DNA of 64,000 nucleotides from Acetatifactor sp. (lineage in GTDB: Bacteria; Bacillota; Clostridia; Lachnospirales; Lachnospiraceae), in contig JAEEVF010000004.1 in the NCBI GenBank assembly GCA_016290775.1, positions 124,001 to 188,000 on the forward strand. Reading direction: 5' to 3'. Positions 27,403 to 36,556 of the stretch are shown here, one piece after another. The notes beneath the pieces are model-generated. The model made no database searches. It was not told the DNA's origin and worked only from the letters and a program-made list of their open reading frames with translations. Both the position numbers and the translations under genes were made by a program. Within the stretch, counting starts at the first letter, position 1; the number at the start of each line of letters is the position of its first letter.

Positions 27403-29493
27403 TTATTTCTGTGCAACGTCCTTCATGGAGAAGCTGATCCTGCCCATCTTGTCCTTGCCAAGGCAAACAACGGTCACAATGTCGCCGAGGGTCAGATAAT
27501 CCTCTACGCGCTCCACTCTCTCCTTCGCGATCTTGGAGATGTGAACCATGCCTTCCTTGCCAGGTGCGAACTCGATGAATGCGCCGAACTCCTTGATGCT
27601 GACAACCTTGCCCTTGAAGATCTGGCCTTCTTCGAAGTCAGTCACGATCATGGAAACCATGTCCTGAGCCTTCTGCATCATTTCCTTGTCGGTGCCGCAG
27701 ATGCTCACCATGCCGTCGTCGGTGATGTCGATCTTCACGCCGGTGCGGGCGATGATCTCGTTGATGGTCTTGCCTCTCTGGCCAACCACGTCACCAATCT
27801 TATCAGGATCGATCTGCATGGAGATGATCTTGGGTGCGTACTTGCCAACCTCAGGTCTGGGAGCAGCGATCGCGGGCTTCATGCAGTTCTCCATGATGAA
27901 GAGTCTTGCCTCGCGGCAACGAGCGATGGCGCCCTCAACGATGGGTCTGGTCAGACCATGGATCTTAATATCCATCTGGATCGCGGTAATGCCTTCGGTG
28001 GTACCGGTTACCTTGAAGTCCATGTCTCCGAAGAAGTCCTCAAGACCCTGGATGTCGGTAAGCAGAACGAAATCGTCATCGGTCTCGCCGGTTACCAGAC
28101 CGCAGGAGATACCAGCTACCATCTTCTTGATGGGCACGCCTGCTGCCATCAGGGACATGCAGGATGCACAAGTACTTGCCATGGAGGTGGATCCGTTGGA
28201 CTCGAAGGTCTCGGATACGCAGCGGATGCTGTAAGGGAACTCCTCCTCGCTAGGCAGTACGGGGATCAGTGCACGCTCAGCAAGTGCGCCGTGACCGATC
28301 TCTCTTCTTCCGGGTCCGCGGGAAGGCTTCGTCTCGCCAACGGAGTAGGAAGGGAAGTTATAATGATGCATATAACGCTTGGTTACTTCGTTCTCATCAA
28401 GGCCGTCGATCTTCTGTGCCTCGGAAAGAGGAGCCAGCGTACATACGTCGCAGATCTGGGTCTGTCCACGAGTGAACATGGCGGAGCCATGCACTCTCGG
28501 GATGATGTCCACCTCTGCTGCCAGAGGACGGATCTGAGTGATCTCACGACCATCGGGACGCTTGTGATCCTTTAAGATCATCTTACGAACGGTCTTCTTC
28601 TCGTACTGATATACTGCTTCGCCAAGGATTGCAAGCCACTCTTCGTTCTCGGCAAATGCCTCCTCAAGCTTAGCGGTGATGTTACGGATGTTCTCCTCAC
28701 GGGTCTGCTTCTCATCGGTGAAGACTGCAACCTCCATCTCCTCGGGGGTAACGATCTTCTTCATCTCCTCGAACATCTCAGCAGGAATTGCGCAGCTGGT
28801 ATACTCGTGCTTCGTCTTGCCTACCTCAGCAACGATCTTGTCGATGAATGCGATGATGGTCTGGTTGATCTCGTGTGCCTTGTAAATGGCCTCGATCATC
28901 TTTGCTTCGGGAACCTCGTTAGCGCCTGCCTCGATCATGATCACCTTCTCGCGGGTGGATGCAACGGTCAGGTTCAGGTCTCCCTCCTTCCACTGCTTCT
29001 GGGAAGGGTTTACGATCAGCTCGCCGTCAACCATACCCATCTGGGTCATGGCGCAGGGGCCGTCGAAAGGAATGTCAGAAATGCAGGTAGCGATGGCTGC
29101 ACCGATCATGGCAACCAGCTCAGGTCTGCACTCAGGATCAACGCTCATAACCATGTTATTCAGGGTTACGTCGTTGCGATAATCCTTGGGGAACAGGGGA
29201 CGCATGGGTCTGTCGATCACGCGGCTGGTCAGGATCGCATTCTCGCTTGCCTTACCCTCACGCTTGTTGAAGCCGCCGGGGATCTTTCCTACGGCATACA
29301 TCTTCTCCTCGTATTCTACGCTCAGGGGGAAGAAATCAATGCCCTCCCTGGGCTTTTCAGATGCGGTTGCGGTACACAGAACGGTGGTGTCACCGTAGTG
29401 CATGAACGCACAACCATTGGCCTGCTTGCCGACGCGATTAACGTCAACGACGAGCTTACGGCCGCCAAGTTCCATTTCATAGCTCTTGTACAT
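27403..29493 (-). CDS. pnp: polyribonucleotide nucleotidyltransferase (PNPase)
   Basis: A 696-residue 3'-5' phosphorolytic exoribonuclease. Two RNase PH domains are visible (about residues 10-220, beginning MELGGRKLVVDVNRVGKQA, and 310-540 with TRGQTQICDVCTL). A KH domain follows (DKIGDVVGQRGKTINEIIA, about residues 557-575) and then an S1 domain (FKGKVVSIKEFGAFIEFAPG, about residues 623-642). Length and domain order are standard. AGGAGG lies 6 bases before the ATG. It follows rpsO, the classic pairing, with a 259-bp leader containing two strong hairpins that may give attenuation or processing. Confidence 0.98.
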   Translation of the reverse strand: MYKSYEMELGGRKLVVDVNRVGKQANGCAFMHYGDTTVLCTATASEKPREGIDFFPLSVEYEEKMYAVGKIPGGFNKREGKASENAILTSRVIDRPMRPLFPKDYRNDVTLNNMVMSVDPECRPELVAMIGAAIATCISDIPFDGPCAMTQMGMVDGELIVNPSQKQWKEGDLNLTVASTREKVIMIEAGANEVPEAKMIEAIYKAHEINQTIIAFIDKIVAEVGKTKHEYTSCAIPAEMFEEMKKIVTPEEMEVAVFTDEKQTREENIRNITAKLEEAFAENEEWLAILGEAVYQYEKKTVRKMILKDHKRPDGREITQIRPLAAEVDIIPRVHGSAMFTRGQTQICDVCTLAPLSEAQKIDGLDENEVTKRYMHHYNFPSYSVGETKPSRGPGRREIGHGALAERALIPVLPSEEEFPYSIRCVSETFESNGSTSMASTCASCMSLMAAGVPIKKMVAGISCGLVTGETDDDFVLLTDIQGLEDFFGDMDFKVTGTTEGITAIQMDIKIHGLTRPIVEGAIARCREARLFIMENCMKPAIAAPRPEVGKYAPKIISMQIDPDKIGDVVGQRGKTINEIIARTGVKIDITDDGMVSICGTDKEMMQKAQDMVSMIVTDFEEGQIFKGKVVSIKEFGAFIEFAPGKEGMVHISKIAKERVERVEDYLTLGDIVTVVCLGKDKMGRISFSMKDVAQK

Positions 29494-29584
29494 TAGTACC
29501 TCCTTCTTCTTTGCGACGGGTTCCTCTGTTTTCTTACCCGCCTTAGATTTGTATTGTTTTCACAAAGCAGAAGGCTCCGAAACT

Positions 29585-29620
29585 ACTGAAAAAAACGGGA
29601 ACTTTCCCATGCTTTTCAGT
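29585..29620 (-). terminator. hairpin with U-tract in the pnp leader
   Basis: Minus strand ACTGAAAA...TTTTCAGT arms enclose GGGAA-ag-TTCCC followed by GTTTTTTT. It could end the rpsO transcript or attenuate pnp. Confidence 0.6.
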
Positions 29621-29707
29621 GGTCTCGGGAGATCCCTTCGCTTTGCGCTTACCGTGTTTTTGCCCCATTTTGGGGCTTCCCAAATGAATTACCTTAACGA
29701 AACATAA

Positions 29708-29742
29708 GCGGAGCGCCCACAAGTGGGCCATCTCCGCTCTTT
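29708..29742 (-). other. hairpin between rpsO and pnp
   Basis: AGCGGAG / CTCCGCT arms with an inner CCCAC-tt-GTGGG begin about 11 bp after the rpsO stop. The U-rich flank is on the opposite strand, so on the rpsO transcript it looks more like an RNA processing or stabilising stem than a terminator. Confidence 0.5.
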
Positions 29743-29752
29743 GTTTTTCGTT

Positions 29753-30019
29753 TTATTTTCTCAGGCCAAGCTTTTCGATCAGTGCACGATATCTCTCCAG
29801 ATCCTTCTTCTTCAGATAGGAAAGGAGGCCACGTCTCTGACCAACCATCTTCAGCATTCCGCGACGGGAATGATGATCCTTGGGGTTAACCTTCAGGTGC
29901 TCGGTGAGCTCCTGGATTCTTGCGGACAGAACTGCGATCTGTACCTCAGGTGAACCAGTGTCGCCAGGGGTTCTGGCATACTCGTTCATGATTGCTGTTT
30001 TCTTTTCCTTTGAAATCAT
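29753..30019 (-). CDS. rpsO: 30S ribosomal protein S15
   Basis: An 88-residue protein of the standard length. [20 protein letters not shown], then [14 protein letters not shown] and [15 protein letters not shown], match S15 throughout, including the 16S rRNA-binding loop. It binds 16S rRNA early in small-subunit assembly. An AGGAGG ribosome site lies before the ATG, and a strong promoter at 30121-30149 gives a leader of about 95 nt. It is followed by pnp on the same strand. Confidence 0.99.
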   Translation of the reverse strand: MISKEKKTAIMNEYARTPGDTGSPEVQIAVLSARIQELTEHLKVNPKDHHSRRGMLKMVGQRRGLLSYLKKKDLERYRALIEKLGLRK

Positions 30020-30120
30020 TGCTTTCTTCCTCCTAAAAGCTTATAATAATTTATCACCTGGCACTAAGAACGGGTCAGAGGATGTCCCGGATCTGGGCGC
30101 CGGTTTGCTCACGCTTTTGT

Positions 30121-30149
30121 AGTATAACATACTTCTCTTTTCTTGTAAA
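30121..30149 (-). promoter_or_regulatory. rpsO promoter
   Basis: Minus strand TTTACA (30144-30149), 17-bp spacer, TATACT (30121-30126). Confidence 0.85.
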
Positions 30150-30210
30150 GCCCATATTTTGCTCTGAATTCCCCAATTCTGTACTTTATTACTTTAAACC
30201 GAGAAATTCC

Positions 30211-30239
30211 TTGCAAATTGAATCGTTATCTTATATAAT
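30211..30239 (+). promoter_or_regulatory. DAHP synthase promoter
   Basis: TTGCAA (30211-30216), 17-bp spacer, TATAAT (30234-30239), 29 bp before the ATG at 30269. The transcript leader would be only about 23 nt, leaving no room for a T-box or riboswitch. Confidence 0.82.
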
Positions 30240-30268
30240 AGTCAAAGATTTAGAAAGGACAAACCACT

Positions 30269-31297
30269 ATGAGCTTCGAATTTATAAGAAAATTACCCAC
30301 TCCCGCCGAGATCAAGGAGGAATATCCCCTCCCTGCGGGACTGGCTGAACTGAAGGCGAAAAAGGATGCCGAGATCCGCGACGTGATCACCGGAAAGAGC
30401 AATAAGTTCCTTCTGATCATCGGGCCCTGCTCCGCGGACAATGAGGATTCCGTCTGCGACTATGTTTCCCGCCTTGCAAAGGTACAGGAAGAAGTAAAGG
30501 ACAAGGTGCTCCTCATCCCCCGCATCTACACGAATAAGCCCCGCACCACCGGCGAAGGCTACAAGGGCATGGTGCATCAGCCCGATCCAGAAAAGAAGCC
30601 TGATCTATTGGCCGGCATCATCGCCATCCGAAAAATGCATATCCGTGCGATGAAGGAAACAGGTCTGACCTCCGCGGACGAGATGCTCTATCCCGAGAAC
30701 TTCCGCTATCTTTCCGACATTCTTTCCTATGTCGCCGTCGGCGCCAGATCCGTTGAGGACCAGCAGCACCGCCTCACGGTGAGCGGCTTTGACGTGCCCG
30801 CAGGAATGAAGAACCCGACCAGCGGTGACTTTGCCGTAATGCTCAATTCCGTCTATGCGGCGCAGCACGGCCACTCCTTTATCTACCGCGGCTGGGAGGT
30901 CAACACCAGCGGAAATGAGCTCGCGCACACCATTCTGCGCGGTGCAACGAACAAGCACGGACAGAACATCCCCAACTATCATTATGAAGACATCATGCTC
31001 CTCCTTCAGATGTATCAGAAGATGGACCTGAAGAACCCTGCCTGCATCATTGACACGAACCACTCCAACTCCAACAAGCAGTTTGCTGAGCAGATCCGTA
31101 TCGCAAAAGAAGTCATGCACAGCCGCAAGGTGAACCCCGAGATCCACTCCCTTGTCAAGGGTCTGATGATCGAGAGCTACATCGAGGAAGGCTCACAGAA
31201 GGTGGGCGGCGGCATCTACGGAAAGTCCATTACGGACCCTTGCCTTGGCTGGAAGGATTCGGAAAGACTCATCCACGAGATCGCAGAGTTCGAATAA
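30269..31297 (+). CDS. 3-deoxy-7-phosphoheptulonate synthase (DAHP synthase, AroG type)
   Basis: A 342-residue class I DAHP synthase, first step of the shikimate pathway (phosphoenolpyruvate plus erythrose 4-phosphate). Motifs include LLIIGPCSADN (about residues 48-58), IPRIYTNKPRTT (about residues 80-91), PTSGDFAVMLNSVYAA, LRGATNKHGQN and CIIDTNHSNSN, where metal- and substrate-binding residues lie. Feedback control by an aromatic amino acid is expected for this class but cannot be assigned from sequence alone. It is monocistronic between its own promoter and a bidirectional terminator, convergent with the aminotransferase gene. Confidence 0.95.
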   Translation: MSFEFIRKLPTPAEIKEEYPLPAGLAELKAKKDAEIRDVITGKSNKFLLIIGPCSADNEDSVCDYVSRLAKVQEEVKDKVLLIPRIYTNKPRTTGEGYKGMVHQPDPEKKPDLLAGIIAIRKMHIRAMKETGLTSADEMLYPENFRYLSDILSYVAVGARSVEDQQHRLTVSGFDVPAGMKNPTSGDFAVMLNSVYAAQHGHSFIYRGWEVNTSGNELAHTILRGATNKHGQNIPNYHYEDIMLLLQMYQKMDLKNPACIIDTNHSNSNKQFAEQIRIAKEVMHSRKVNPEIHSLVKGLMIESYIEEGSQKVGGGIYGKSITDPCLGWKDSERLIHEIAEFE

Positions 31298-31341
31298 GCC
31301 CCAATCATTTAACCGCAAAATTCGGATCAAACAAACAAGAA

Positions 31342-31372
31342 AACCGGCTACGCCACATGGCGCCAGCCGGTT
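31342..31372. terminator. bidirectional terminator
   Basis: AACCGGCT-a-CGCCA / TGGCG-cc-AGCCGGTT with T-rich tails on both strands, between the convergent DAHP synthase and aminotransferase genes. Confidence 0.88.
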
Positions 31373-31426
31373 CTTTATTTGCCAATTTGCTTTTTCGCGT
31401 GGCTTCCGTCGTTTGCGATCCTTCGT

Positions 31427-32719
31427 TTACTCTCCCTGAAGCTCCAGGAGCTTTCTTACGCTGACAAGCTTCACGCACAGAACGAACAGATCCGTTGCCT
31501 GTGCCATCTCTTCAGGCGTCGGGAAGGAAGGTGCAATACGGATGTTGCGATCTCTGGGATCCTTTCCGTAGGGATAGGTTGCGCCGGCGCCCGTAAGAAC
31601 AACGCCTGCCTCCTTACATCTTGCAACGATCTCCTTTGCGCATCCATCCATCGCGTCAAAGGAAATGAAGTAGCCGCCATTAGGCTTCGTCCATTCGCCA
31701 ATGCCAAGACCGCTCAGCTCCTCGTCAAGGATCTTTAAGACTGCCTCAAACTTCGGGCGAAGGATCTGCGCATGCTTGATCATCTGCGCCCTGATGCCCT
31801 GAATGTCCTTAAAGTAATTTACGTGAAGCAACTGATTGATCTTATCATATCCGATCGTCTGGATCGTCATGGACTTGCGGATGTAATCCAGGTTTGCCTT
31901 CGAGGATGCCACTGCCGCAATGCCTGCGCCTGCAAAACTGATCTTCGAAGTGGAGGCGAATTCATATACCATGTCAGGATTGCCGGCCTTCTCGCACTCG
32001 CCAAGGATCTCCAGCAACTGATCGCAACGATCCTCATAAAGATCATGCACTGCATATGCATTGTCCCAGAAGATCCTAAAGTCCTTTGCCGCGGGCTTTA
32101 AAGCAGCAAAACGTTTCACCGTCTCATCGCTGTAGGTAATGCCCTGGGGATTGGAATACTTCGGCACGCACCAAATGCCCTTGATGGCCTCGTCTTCTGC
32201 AACGAGCTTCTCCACCATGTCCATGTCAGGACCCTGGGGCGTCATGGGCACATTGATCATCTCAATGCCAAAGTGCTCGGTGATCGCGAAGTGCCTGTCA
32301 TACCCAGGAACGGGACAGAGGAACTTCACCTTATCAAGCTTACACCAAGGCGTGGAACCAAGCACGCCGTGGGTCATGGAACGAGAGATCGTATCATACA
32401 TGATGGGAAGGCTTGCGTTGCCACAAACGATCACGTTCTCCGGATGAACCTGCATAACCTCAGCCATGAGCTTTTTGGCCTCAGGAATACCATCCAGCAG
32501 GCCATAGTTTCTGGTATCCATGCCAGCTTCAGTCTTCATGCAGCTCTTGGAATCCAGGGCATCCAGAAGTCCCATGCCCATCTCCAGCTGTGCCACGGAG
32601 GGCTTACCTCTGGACATGTCAAGCTTTAAGCCTTTTTCCTTTACGATGTCAAAGGCTCTCTCCAATTCATCCTTTAAGTTCAGAAGCTCTTCCTTACTCA
32701 GTTCCTGATATGCTTTCAT
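31427..32719 (-). CDS. aspartate aminotransferase-like class I aminotransferase
   Basis: A 430-residue PLP enzyme. It starts MKAYQELSKEELLNLKDELE and has LDMSRGKPSVAQLEMGMGLL, then NYGLLDGIPEAKKLMAE, PKYSNPQGITYSDETV, and the PLP-binding Lys in STSKISFAGAGIA (about residue 255). This pattern belongs to the aspartate aminotransferase subgroup (Asp_aminotransf, class Ic) rather than to AspC. The likely reaction is aspartate plus 2-oxoglutarate to oxaloacetate plus glutamate. The start at 32719 is set by AGGAG 8-9 bases upstream; a longer frame to 32749 overlaps the promoter transcript start. Confidence 0.88.
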   Translation of the reverse strand: MKAYQELSKEELLNLKDELERAFDIVKEKGLKLDMSRGKPSVAQLEMGMGLLDALDSKSCMKTEAGMDTRNYGLLDGIPEAKKLMAEVMQVHPENVIVCGNASLPIMYDTISRSMTHGVLGSTPWCKLDKVKFLCPVPGYDRHFAITEHFGIEMINVPMTPQGPDMDMVEKLVAEDEAIKGIWCVPKYSNPQGITYSDETVKRFAALKPAAKDFRIFWDNAYAVHDLYEDRCDQLLEILGECEKAGNPDMVYEFASTSKISFAGAGIAAVASSKANLDYIRKSMTIQTIGYDKINQLLHVNYFKDIQGIRAQMIKHAQILRPKFEAVLKILDEELSGLGIGEWTKPNGGYFISFDAMDGCAKEIVARCKEAGVVLTGAGATYPYGKDPRDRNIRIAPSFPTPEEMAQATDLFVLCVKLVSVRKLLELQGE

Positions 32720-32765
32720 ATTTATCACTCCTGGGATAATCGTATACAATCATACATCTCGGAAT

Positions 32766-32794
32766 ATCATACTATAGGATTGGCATCTTCGCAA
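32766..32794 (-). promoter_or_regulatory. promoter of the aminotransferase gene
   Basis: Minus strand TTGCGA (32789-32794), 17-bp spacer, TATGAT (32766-32771). Confidence 0.7.
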
Positions 32795-32804
32795 GAGGAA
32801 ATTT

Positions 32805-32843
32805 AAACAAAATAAAAACCGCCGCATCCTTTCGGATACGGCG
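32805..32843 (-). terminator. terminator of rny
   Basis: Minus strand CGCCGTATCC-gaaa-GGATGCGGCG followed by GTTTTTATTTTG. Confidence 0.92.
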
Positions 32844-32881
32844 ATTTCATTGAATTCATTTTGGATCTTACTGGTTTGGCA

Positions 32882-34435
32882 TTACTTCGCATAATCGGTG
32901 ACGCGACTCTCGCGAATGACGTTGACCTTGATCTGTCCGGGATATTCCATCTCGGTTTCGATCTTCTTAGAAATGTCACGCGCCATCAGCACCATGTCGG
33001 CGTCTGATACCTGCTCAGGCACTACCATTACACGAACTTCACGACCTGCCTGAATTGCAAAAGATTTTTCTACACCCTTGAAATTGTTTGTGATGTCTTC
33101 TAATTGCTTTAATCTGCTGGTATAAGTCTCCAGCGTTTCTCTTCTTGCCCCGGGTCTTGCAGCGGATATTGTATCAGCAGCTTGTACAATACATGCAATG
33201 AGGCTTGTAGGTTCCACGTCGCCGTGGTGGGATTCCACCGCATTGATGACAACGGCGTTCTCCTTATACTTCCTACAAAGCTCGGCACCCAACTGTACGT
33301 GGGAGCCTTCCATCTCGCGATCGATGGCTTTTCCGATGTCGTGGAGCAATCCTGCTCTCTTCGCCAGTCTTACGTCAAGGCCCATCTCAGCAGCGAGCAA
33401 ACCGGAAAGGTGTGCCACTTCAATGGAGTGCTTGAGGACGTTCTGGCCATAGCTGGATCTGAACTTCATCTTACCGAGGAGTCTTACAAGCTCAGGATGG
33501 ATGCCATGCACGCCAACCTCAAGCAATGCGGATTCGCCCTCTTCCTTGATCATGACCTCGACTTCCTTCTGTGCCTTCTCCACCGTCTCTTCGATGCGAG
33601 CGGGGTGAATACGTCCGTCGACGATCAGCTTCTCCAGCGCAATTCTTGCCACCTCGCGACGAACGGGATCAAAGCCCGAAAGAACGACTGCTTCAGGCGT
33701 ATCGTCTATGATCAGGTCCACGCCGGTCATCGTCTCAAGAGTGCGGATGTTACGACCCTCACGGCCGATGATCCTACCCTTCATCTCATCGCTAGGCAAC
33801 TGTACGACGGAAATGGTTGTCTCCGAGACGTAATCTGCCGCACATCTCTGGATTGCGTTGACAACATATTCCTTCGCCTTCTTGTCTGCTTCCTCTTTGG
33901 CCCGACTCTCCATGTCCTTGATCATCACGGCCGTTTCATGCTTCACTTCATCTTCAACAATTTTCAATAGGTATTCTTTTGCTTGTTCAGAGGTTAAGCC
34001 GGAAATTCGCTCCAGTTCCTGCAAGCGCTGCTCATTCAGCTTGGAGATCTCAACCTTCATTTTGTTCAGGTTATCCTCCTTTGCCGTCAGGCTTTGCTCA
34101 CGTTTTTCGAGTGCATCTGCTTTTTTATCGATGTTCTCTTCCTTTTGCTGCAGTCTTCTCTCAACTCTTTGCGCTTCTGCCCTGCGTTCCTTGATTTCCT
34201 TGTCAAGTTCATTCTTGGTACGAATGGATTCTTCCTTGACCTCGAGGAGCGCTTCGCGCTTTTTTGCTTCCGCCGTCTTCAAAGCTTCATCAATAATGCT
34301 TCTTGCTTTGTCTTCTGCCTTTCCAATGGTTTCTTCTGTCTTCTTTTTTTGACTGGAAGAGCCAAGGATCCAGAAAATAACTGCGGATACTGCTACAGCA
34401 ACCAGGATGACCATCAGCCATACAAAATCAGGCAT
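32882..34435 (-). CDS. rny: ribonuclease Y
   Basis: A 517-residue membrane-anchored endoribonuclease that starts mRNA decay in Firmicutes. One N-terminal membrane segment (about residues 4-26) is followed by a long coiled coil (about residues 30-200). A KH domain ([20 protein letters not shown], about residues 215-234) and an HD domain ([17 protein letters not shown] and [10 protein letters not shown], about residues 335-370) follow. Length and order match the family. The gene is preceded by its own promoter overlapping the end of recX, so it is at least partly independent of recA-recX. Confidence 0.98.
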   Translation of the reverse strand: MPDFVWLMVILVAVAVSAVIFWILGSSSQKKKTEETIGKAEDKARSIIDEALKTAEAKKREALLEVKEESIRTKNELDKEIKERRAEAQRVERRLQQKEENIDKKADALEKREQSLTAKEDNLNKMKVEISKLNEQRLQELERISGLTSEQAKEYLLKIVEDEVKHETAVMIKDMESRAKEEADKKAKEYVVNAIQRCAADYVSETTISVVQLPSDEMKGRIIGREGRNIRTLETMTGVDLIIDDTPEAVVLSGFDPVRREVARIALEKLIVDGRIHPARIEETVEKAQKEVEVMIKEEGESALLEVGVHGIHPELVRLLGKMKFRSSYGQNVLKHSIEVAHLSGLLAAEMGLDVRLAKRAGLLHDIGKAIDREMEGSHVQLGAELCRKYKENAVVINAVESHHGDVEPTSLIACIVQAADTISAARPGARRETLETYTSRLKQLEDITNNFKGVEKSFAIQAGREVRVMVVPEQVSDADMVLMARDISKKIETEMEYPGQIKVNVIRESRVTDYAK

Positions 34436-34490
34436 CTCTGGAGCACCTCCTTATGAAATTTTCATTGTTCAAGCAATTCACAACACTACT

Positions 34491-34519
34491 ATGATAAACT
34501 CTATTAGTAGGGTTGTCAA
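34491..34519 (-). promoter_or_regulatory. rny promoter
   Basis: Minus strand TTGACA (34514-34519), 17-bp spacer, TATCAT (34491-34496). The -35 overlaps the recX stop. Confidence 0.82.
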
Positions 34520-35145
34520 GAAAATTCTTCGGCAAGTCCGCCAAAAACGGCAGCGCCCACTCGCTCCGCAGAAAAGCCCTTTCGGAGCAAAAAAGCGTAC
34601 TCTTTTCGGCGTTCGGAGAGGCTTGCGTTATCGGGATCAAAGCCTCTTTTTCGGAAAAGTTCCCGGATCATTTGTGCCTCATCCTGGGCATTTCCTGCCT
34701 GCTCCCATTCGGAAAATGCCTGCGCGATGACGCCCCTGTCGATCCCCCTGGCAGAAAGATCCTGCTCGATGCGCCTTCTTGTCTTGTTCTCCCTGTGACA
34801 CTCGATATAATCCATGGCATAGCGGAGGTCGTCCACGTAATGAAACGAAGCCACGTAATCCAGCGCTTCCTGGAGGATCATCTCCGGATAACCTCCCTCC
34901 ATAAGCTTCTCGCGGAGCTTTGCCGTCGTGTAATCCGTTTTGGTCAGAAGGTTCATGGCACGGAGCTTGGCACGCTTCGGCAAAACCTCCTTCATGATCT
35001 CTTCATATGCTCTTTGGCTGATCTCGCTTCCCTCCTGCAGGTGAAAACGACGAAGTTCGCCTTTGTATAACACAAAGGCGAACTCCCCATCAAGAAACAC
35101 TTTGCTTCGGGATTTCGTGATCGCCGTAATGCCGGTAACGATCAT
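34516..35145 (-). CDS. recX: regulatory protein RecX
   Basis: A 209-residue modulator of RecA filaments. Three RecX-type helical repeats are visible: the first around LRAMNLLTKTDYTTAKLREKL, the second around EALDYVASFHYVDDLRYAMD, and the third around AQMIRELFRKRGFD. The N-terminal extension of about 60 residues (VTGITAITKSRSKVFLDGEF) is typical of the long Firmicutes form. It lies 46 bp after recA, the usual place, and would be induced with it. Confidence 0.93.
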   Translation of the reverse strand: MIVTGITAITKSRSKVFLDGEFAFVLYKGELRRFHLQEGSEISQRAYEEIMKEVLPKRAKLRAMNLLTKTDYTTAKLREKLMEGGYPEMILQEALDYVASFHYVDDLRYAMDYIECHRENKTRRRIEQDLSARGIDRGVIAQAFSEWEQAGNAQDEAQMIRELFRKRGFDPDNASLSERRKEYAFLLRKGFSAERVGAAVFGGLAEEFS

Positions 35146-35191
35146 GTTTCCTCCTTACTCTTTCCGCGAAAACACCTTGCGGATAAATGCC

Positions 35192-36250
35192 TTATTCTGG
35201 AAGGCCGTCAGATGCGCTGCCTTCGCCATTCAGGTTAAAATGCTCGCGGATCTTCTTTTCGATCTCATCACATACTGCAGGGTTGTCCTTAAGATACTGC
35301 TTTGCATTCTCCCTGCCCTGTCCGATCTTTTCGCCCTGATATGCATACCAGGCGCCGGACTTGTTCACCACGTTGATGGAAGCGGCAAGATCCAGAATGT
35401 CACCTGCCGTGGAAATGCCTTCACCGAACATGATGTCGAATTCTGCCTCCTTGAAGGGAGGTGCCACCTTGTTCTTTACGACCTTTACGCGGGTGCGGTT
35501 ACCGATCACTTCGCCGCCCTGCTTTAAGGACTCGATCCTGCGGACGTCCAGACGAACGGAAGCGTAGAACTTCAGTGCGCGGCCGCCGGTGGTGGTCTCA
35601 GGATTGCCGAACATCACGCCGATCTTCTCACGAAGCTGGTTGATGAAGACTACGGTACAATTGGACTTGCTGATCACTGCAGTGAGCTTACGAAGTGCCT
35701 GGCTCATCAGTCTTGCCTGCAGGCCCACGTGGCTGTCGCCCATGTCGCCGTCGATCTCCGCCTTCGGCACCAGGGCCGCAACGGAGTCCACTACCACAAT
35801 GTCCATGGCGCCGGAACGAACCATCGTCTCGGTGATCTCCATGGCCTGCTCTCCGTTGTCAGGCTGGGAGATGTAAAGATCGTCAATGTTCACGCCGATG
35901 TTCTTTGCATATACGGGATCCAGCGCATGCTCCGCATCGATGAAGCCAGCAATGCCGCCCCTCTTTTGCACTTCTGCGATCATGTGCAGGGTAACGGTTG
36001 TCTTACCACTGGATTCAGGTCCATAGATCTCTATGATCCTGCCCTTGGGAATGCCCCCAAGTCCAAGGGCGATGTCAAGGCTCAGGGACCCTGTGGGGAT
36101 CGTCTCCACGTTCATCTTCGCCGAAGGATCTCCCAAACGCATGACCGTTCCCTTGCCATATTGCTTTTCAATCTGACTGAGCGCCGCATCCAGCGCTTTC
36201 ATTTTTTCTTCTTTTTCCATTCTTCTTTCTTCCATGTTCCTTTTTTCCAT
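35192..36250 (-). CDS. recA: recombinase RecA
   Basis: A recombinase of up to 352 residues. Walker A is GPESSGKTT, preceded by the invariant [25 protein letters not shown] and the loop [19 protein letters not shown] are present, with a short acidic C-terminus. Three ATGs could start it: 36250, 36235 and 36220. All have imperfect ribosome sites, and the shortest ([14 protein letters not shown]) looks most like other clostridial RecA proteins; the longest is listed. It is controlled by LexA, with two SOS boxes on its promoter. Confidence 0.98.
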   Translation of the reverse strand: MEKRNMEERRMEKEEKMKALDAALSQIEKQYGKGTVMRLGDPSAKMNVETIPTGSLSLDIALGLGGIPKGRIIEIYGPESSGKTTVTLHMIAEVQKRGGIAGFIDAEHALDPVYAKNIGVNIDDLYISQPDNGEQAMEITETMVRSGAMDIVVVDSVAALVPKAEIDGDMGDSHVGLQARLMSQALRKLTAVISKSNCTVVFINQLREKIGVMFGNPETTTGGRALKFYASVRLDVRRIESLKQGGEVIGNRTRVKVVKNKVAPPFKEAEFDIMFGEGISTAGDILDLAASINVVNKSGAWYAYQGEKIGQGRENAKQYLKDNPAVCDEIEKKIREHFNLNGEGSASDGLPE

Positions 36251-36315
36251 ACCCCTTTCATTTTGTTCGGTCTTACTTTCTTAAGTCAAGTCATTCTTAA
36301 GTCTGGTTACGACAG

Positions 36316-36365
36316 GAACAAATGTTCGCTATTGTCATGATAAAACATTTGTTCGATTTTGTCAA
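36316..36365 (-). promoter_or_regulatory. recA promoter with two LexA (SOS) boxes
   Basis: Minus strand TTGACA (36360-36365), 17-bp spacer, TATCAT (36337-36342). A perfect GAAC-N4-GTTC box, GAACAAATGTTC, lies at 36316-36327 just downstream of the -10. A second box with one mismatch, GAACAAATGTTT, fills the spacer at 36343-36354. Both match the Firmicutes LexA consensus. Confidence 0.92.
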
Positions 36366-36502
36366 TCACTTTCGATCAAAATCTTTTCATCGGCATCGCC
36401 TCCCTTATTCAAATTTTTCTTTTTCTGAAACACATGGCGAATTGCCGGATCGAGGGGCGTGGCAGAATGCCTGCTCCCAACGCAAGAAGCGTTATCAGAT
36501 AT

Positions 36503-36547
36503 AAAAAAAGTATCACGTTCCCTGCGATTACGCAAGGGGCGTGATAC
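36503..36547 (-). terminator. terminator of the cinA operon
   Basis: Minus strand GTATCACG...CGTGATAC with an inner CCC/GGG stem is followed by seven T residues. It separates cinA from recA. Confidence 0.93.
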
Positions 36548-36556
36548 AATTTATAA

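Noticed and set aside
27322..28575. 417-codon open frame on the plus strand
   Set aside because: It lies opposite pnp, has the composition of an antisense shadow and no family resemblance.
36370..36400. Six-codon leader peptide (MPMKRF) with GGGAGG above the recA promoter
   Set aside because: It lies upstream of the recA transcription start and after the cinA terminator, so it is probably not transcribed.
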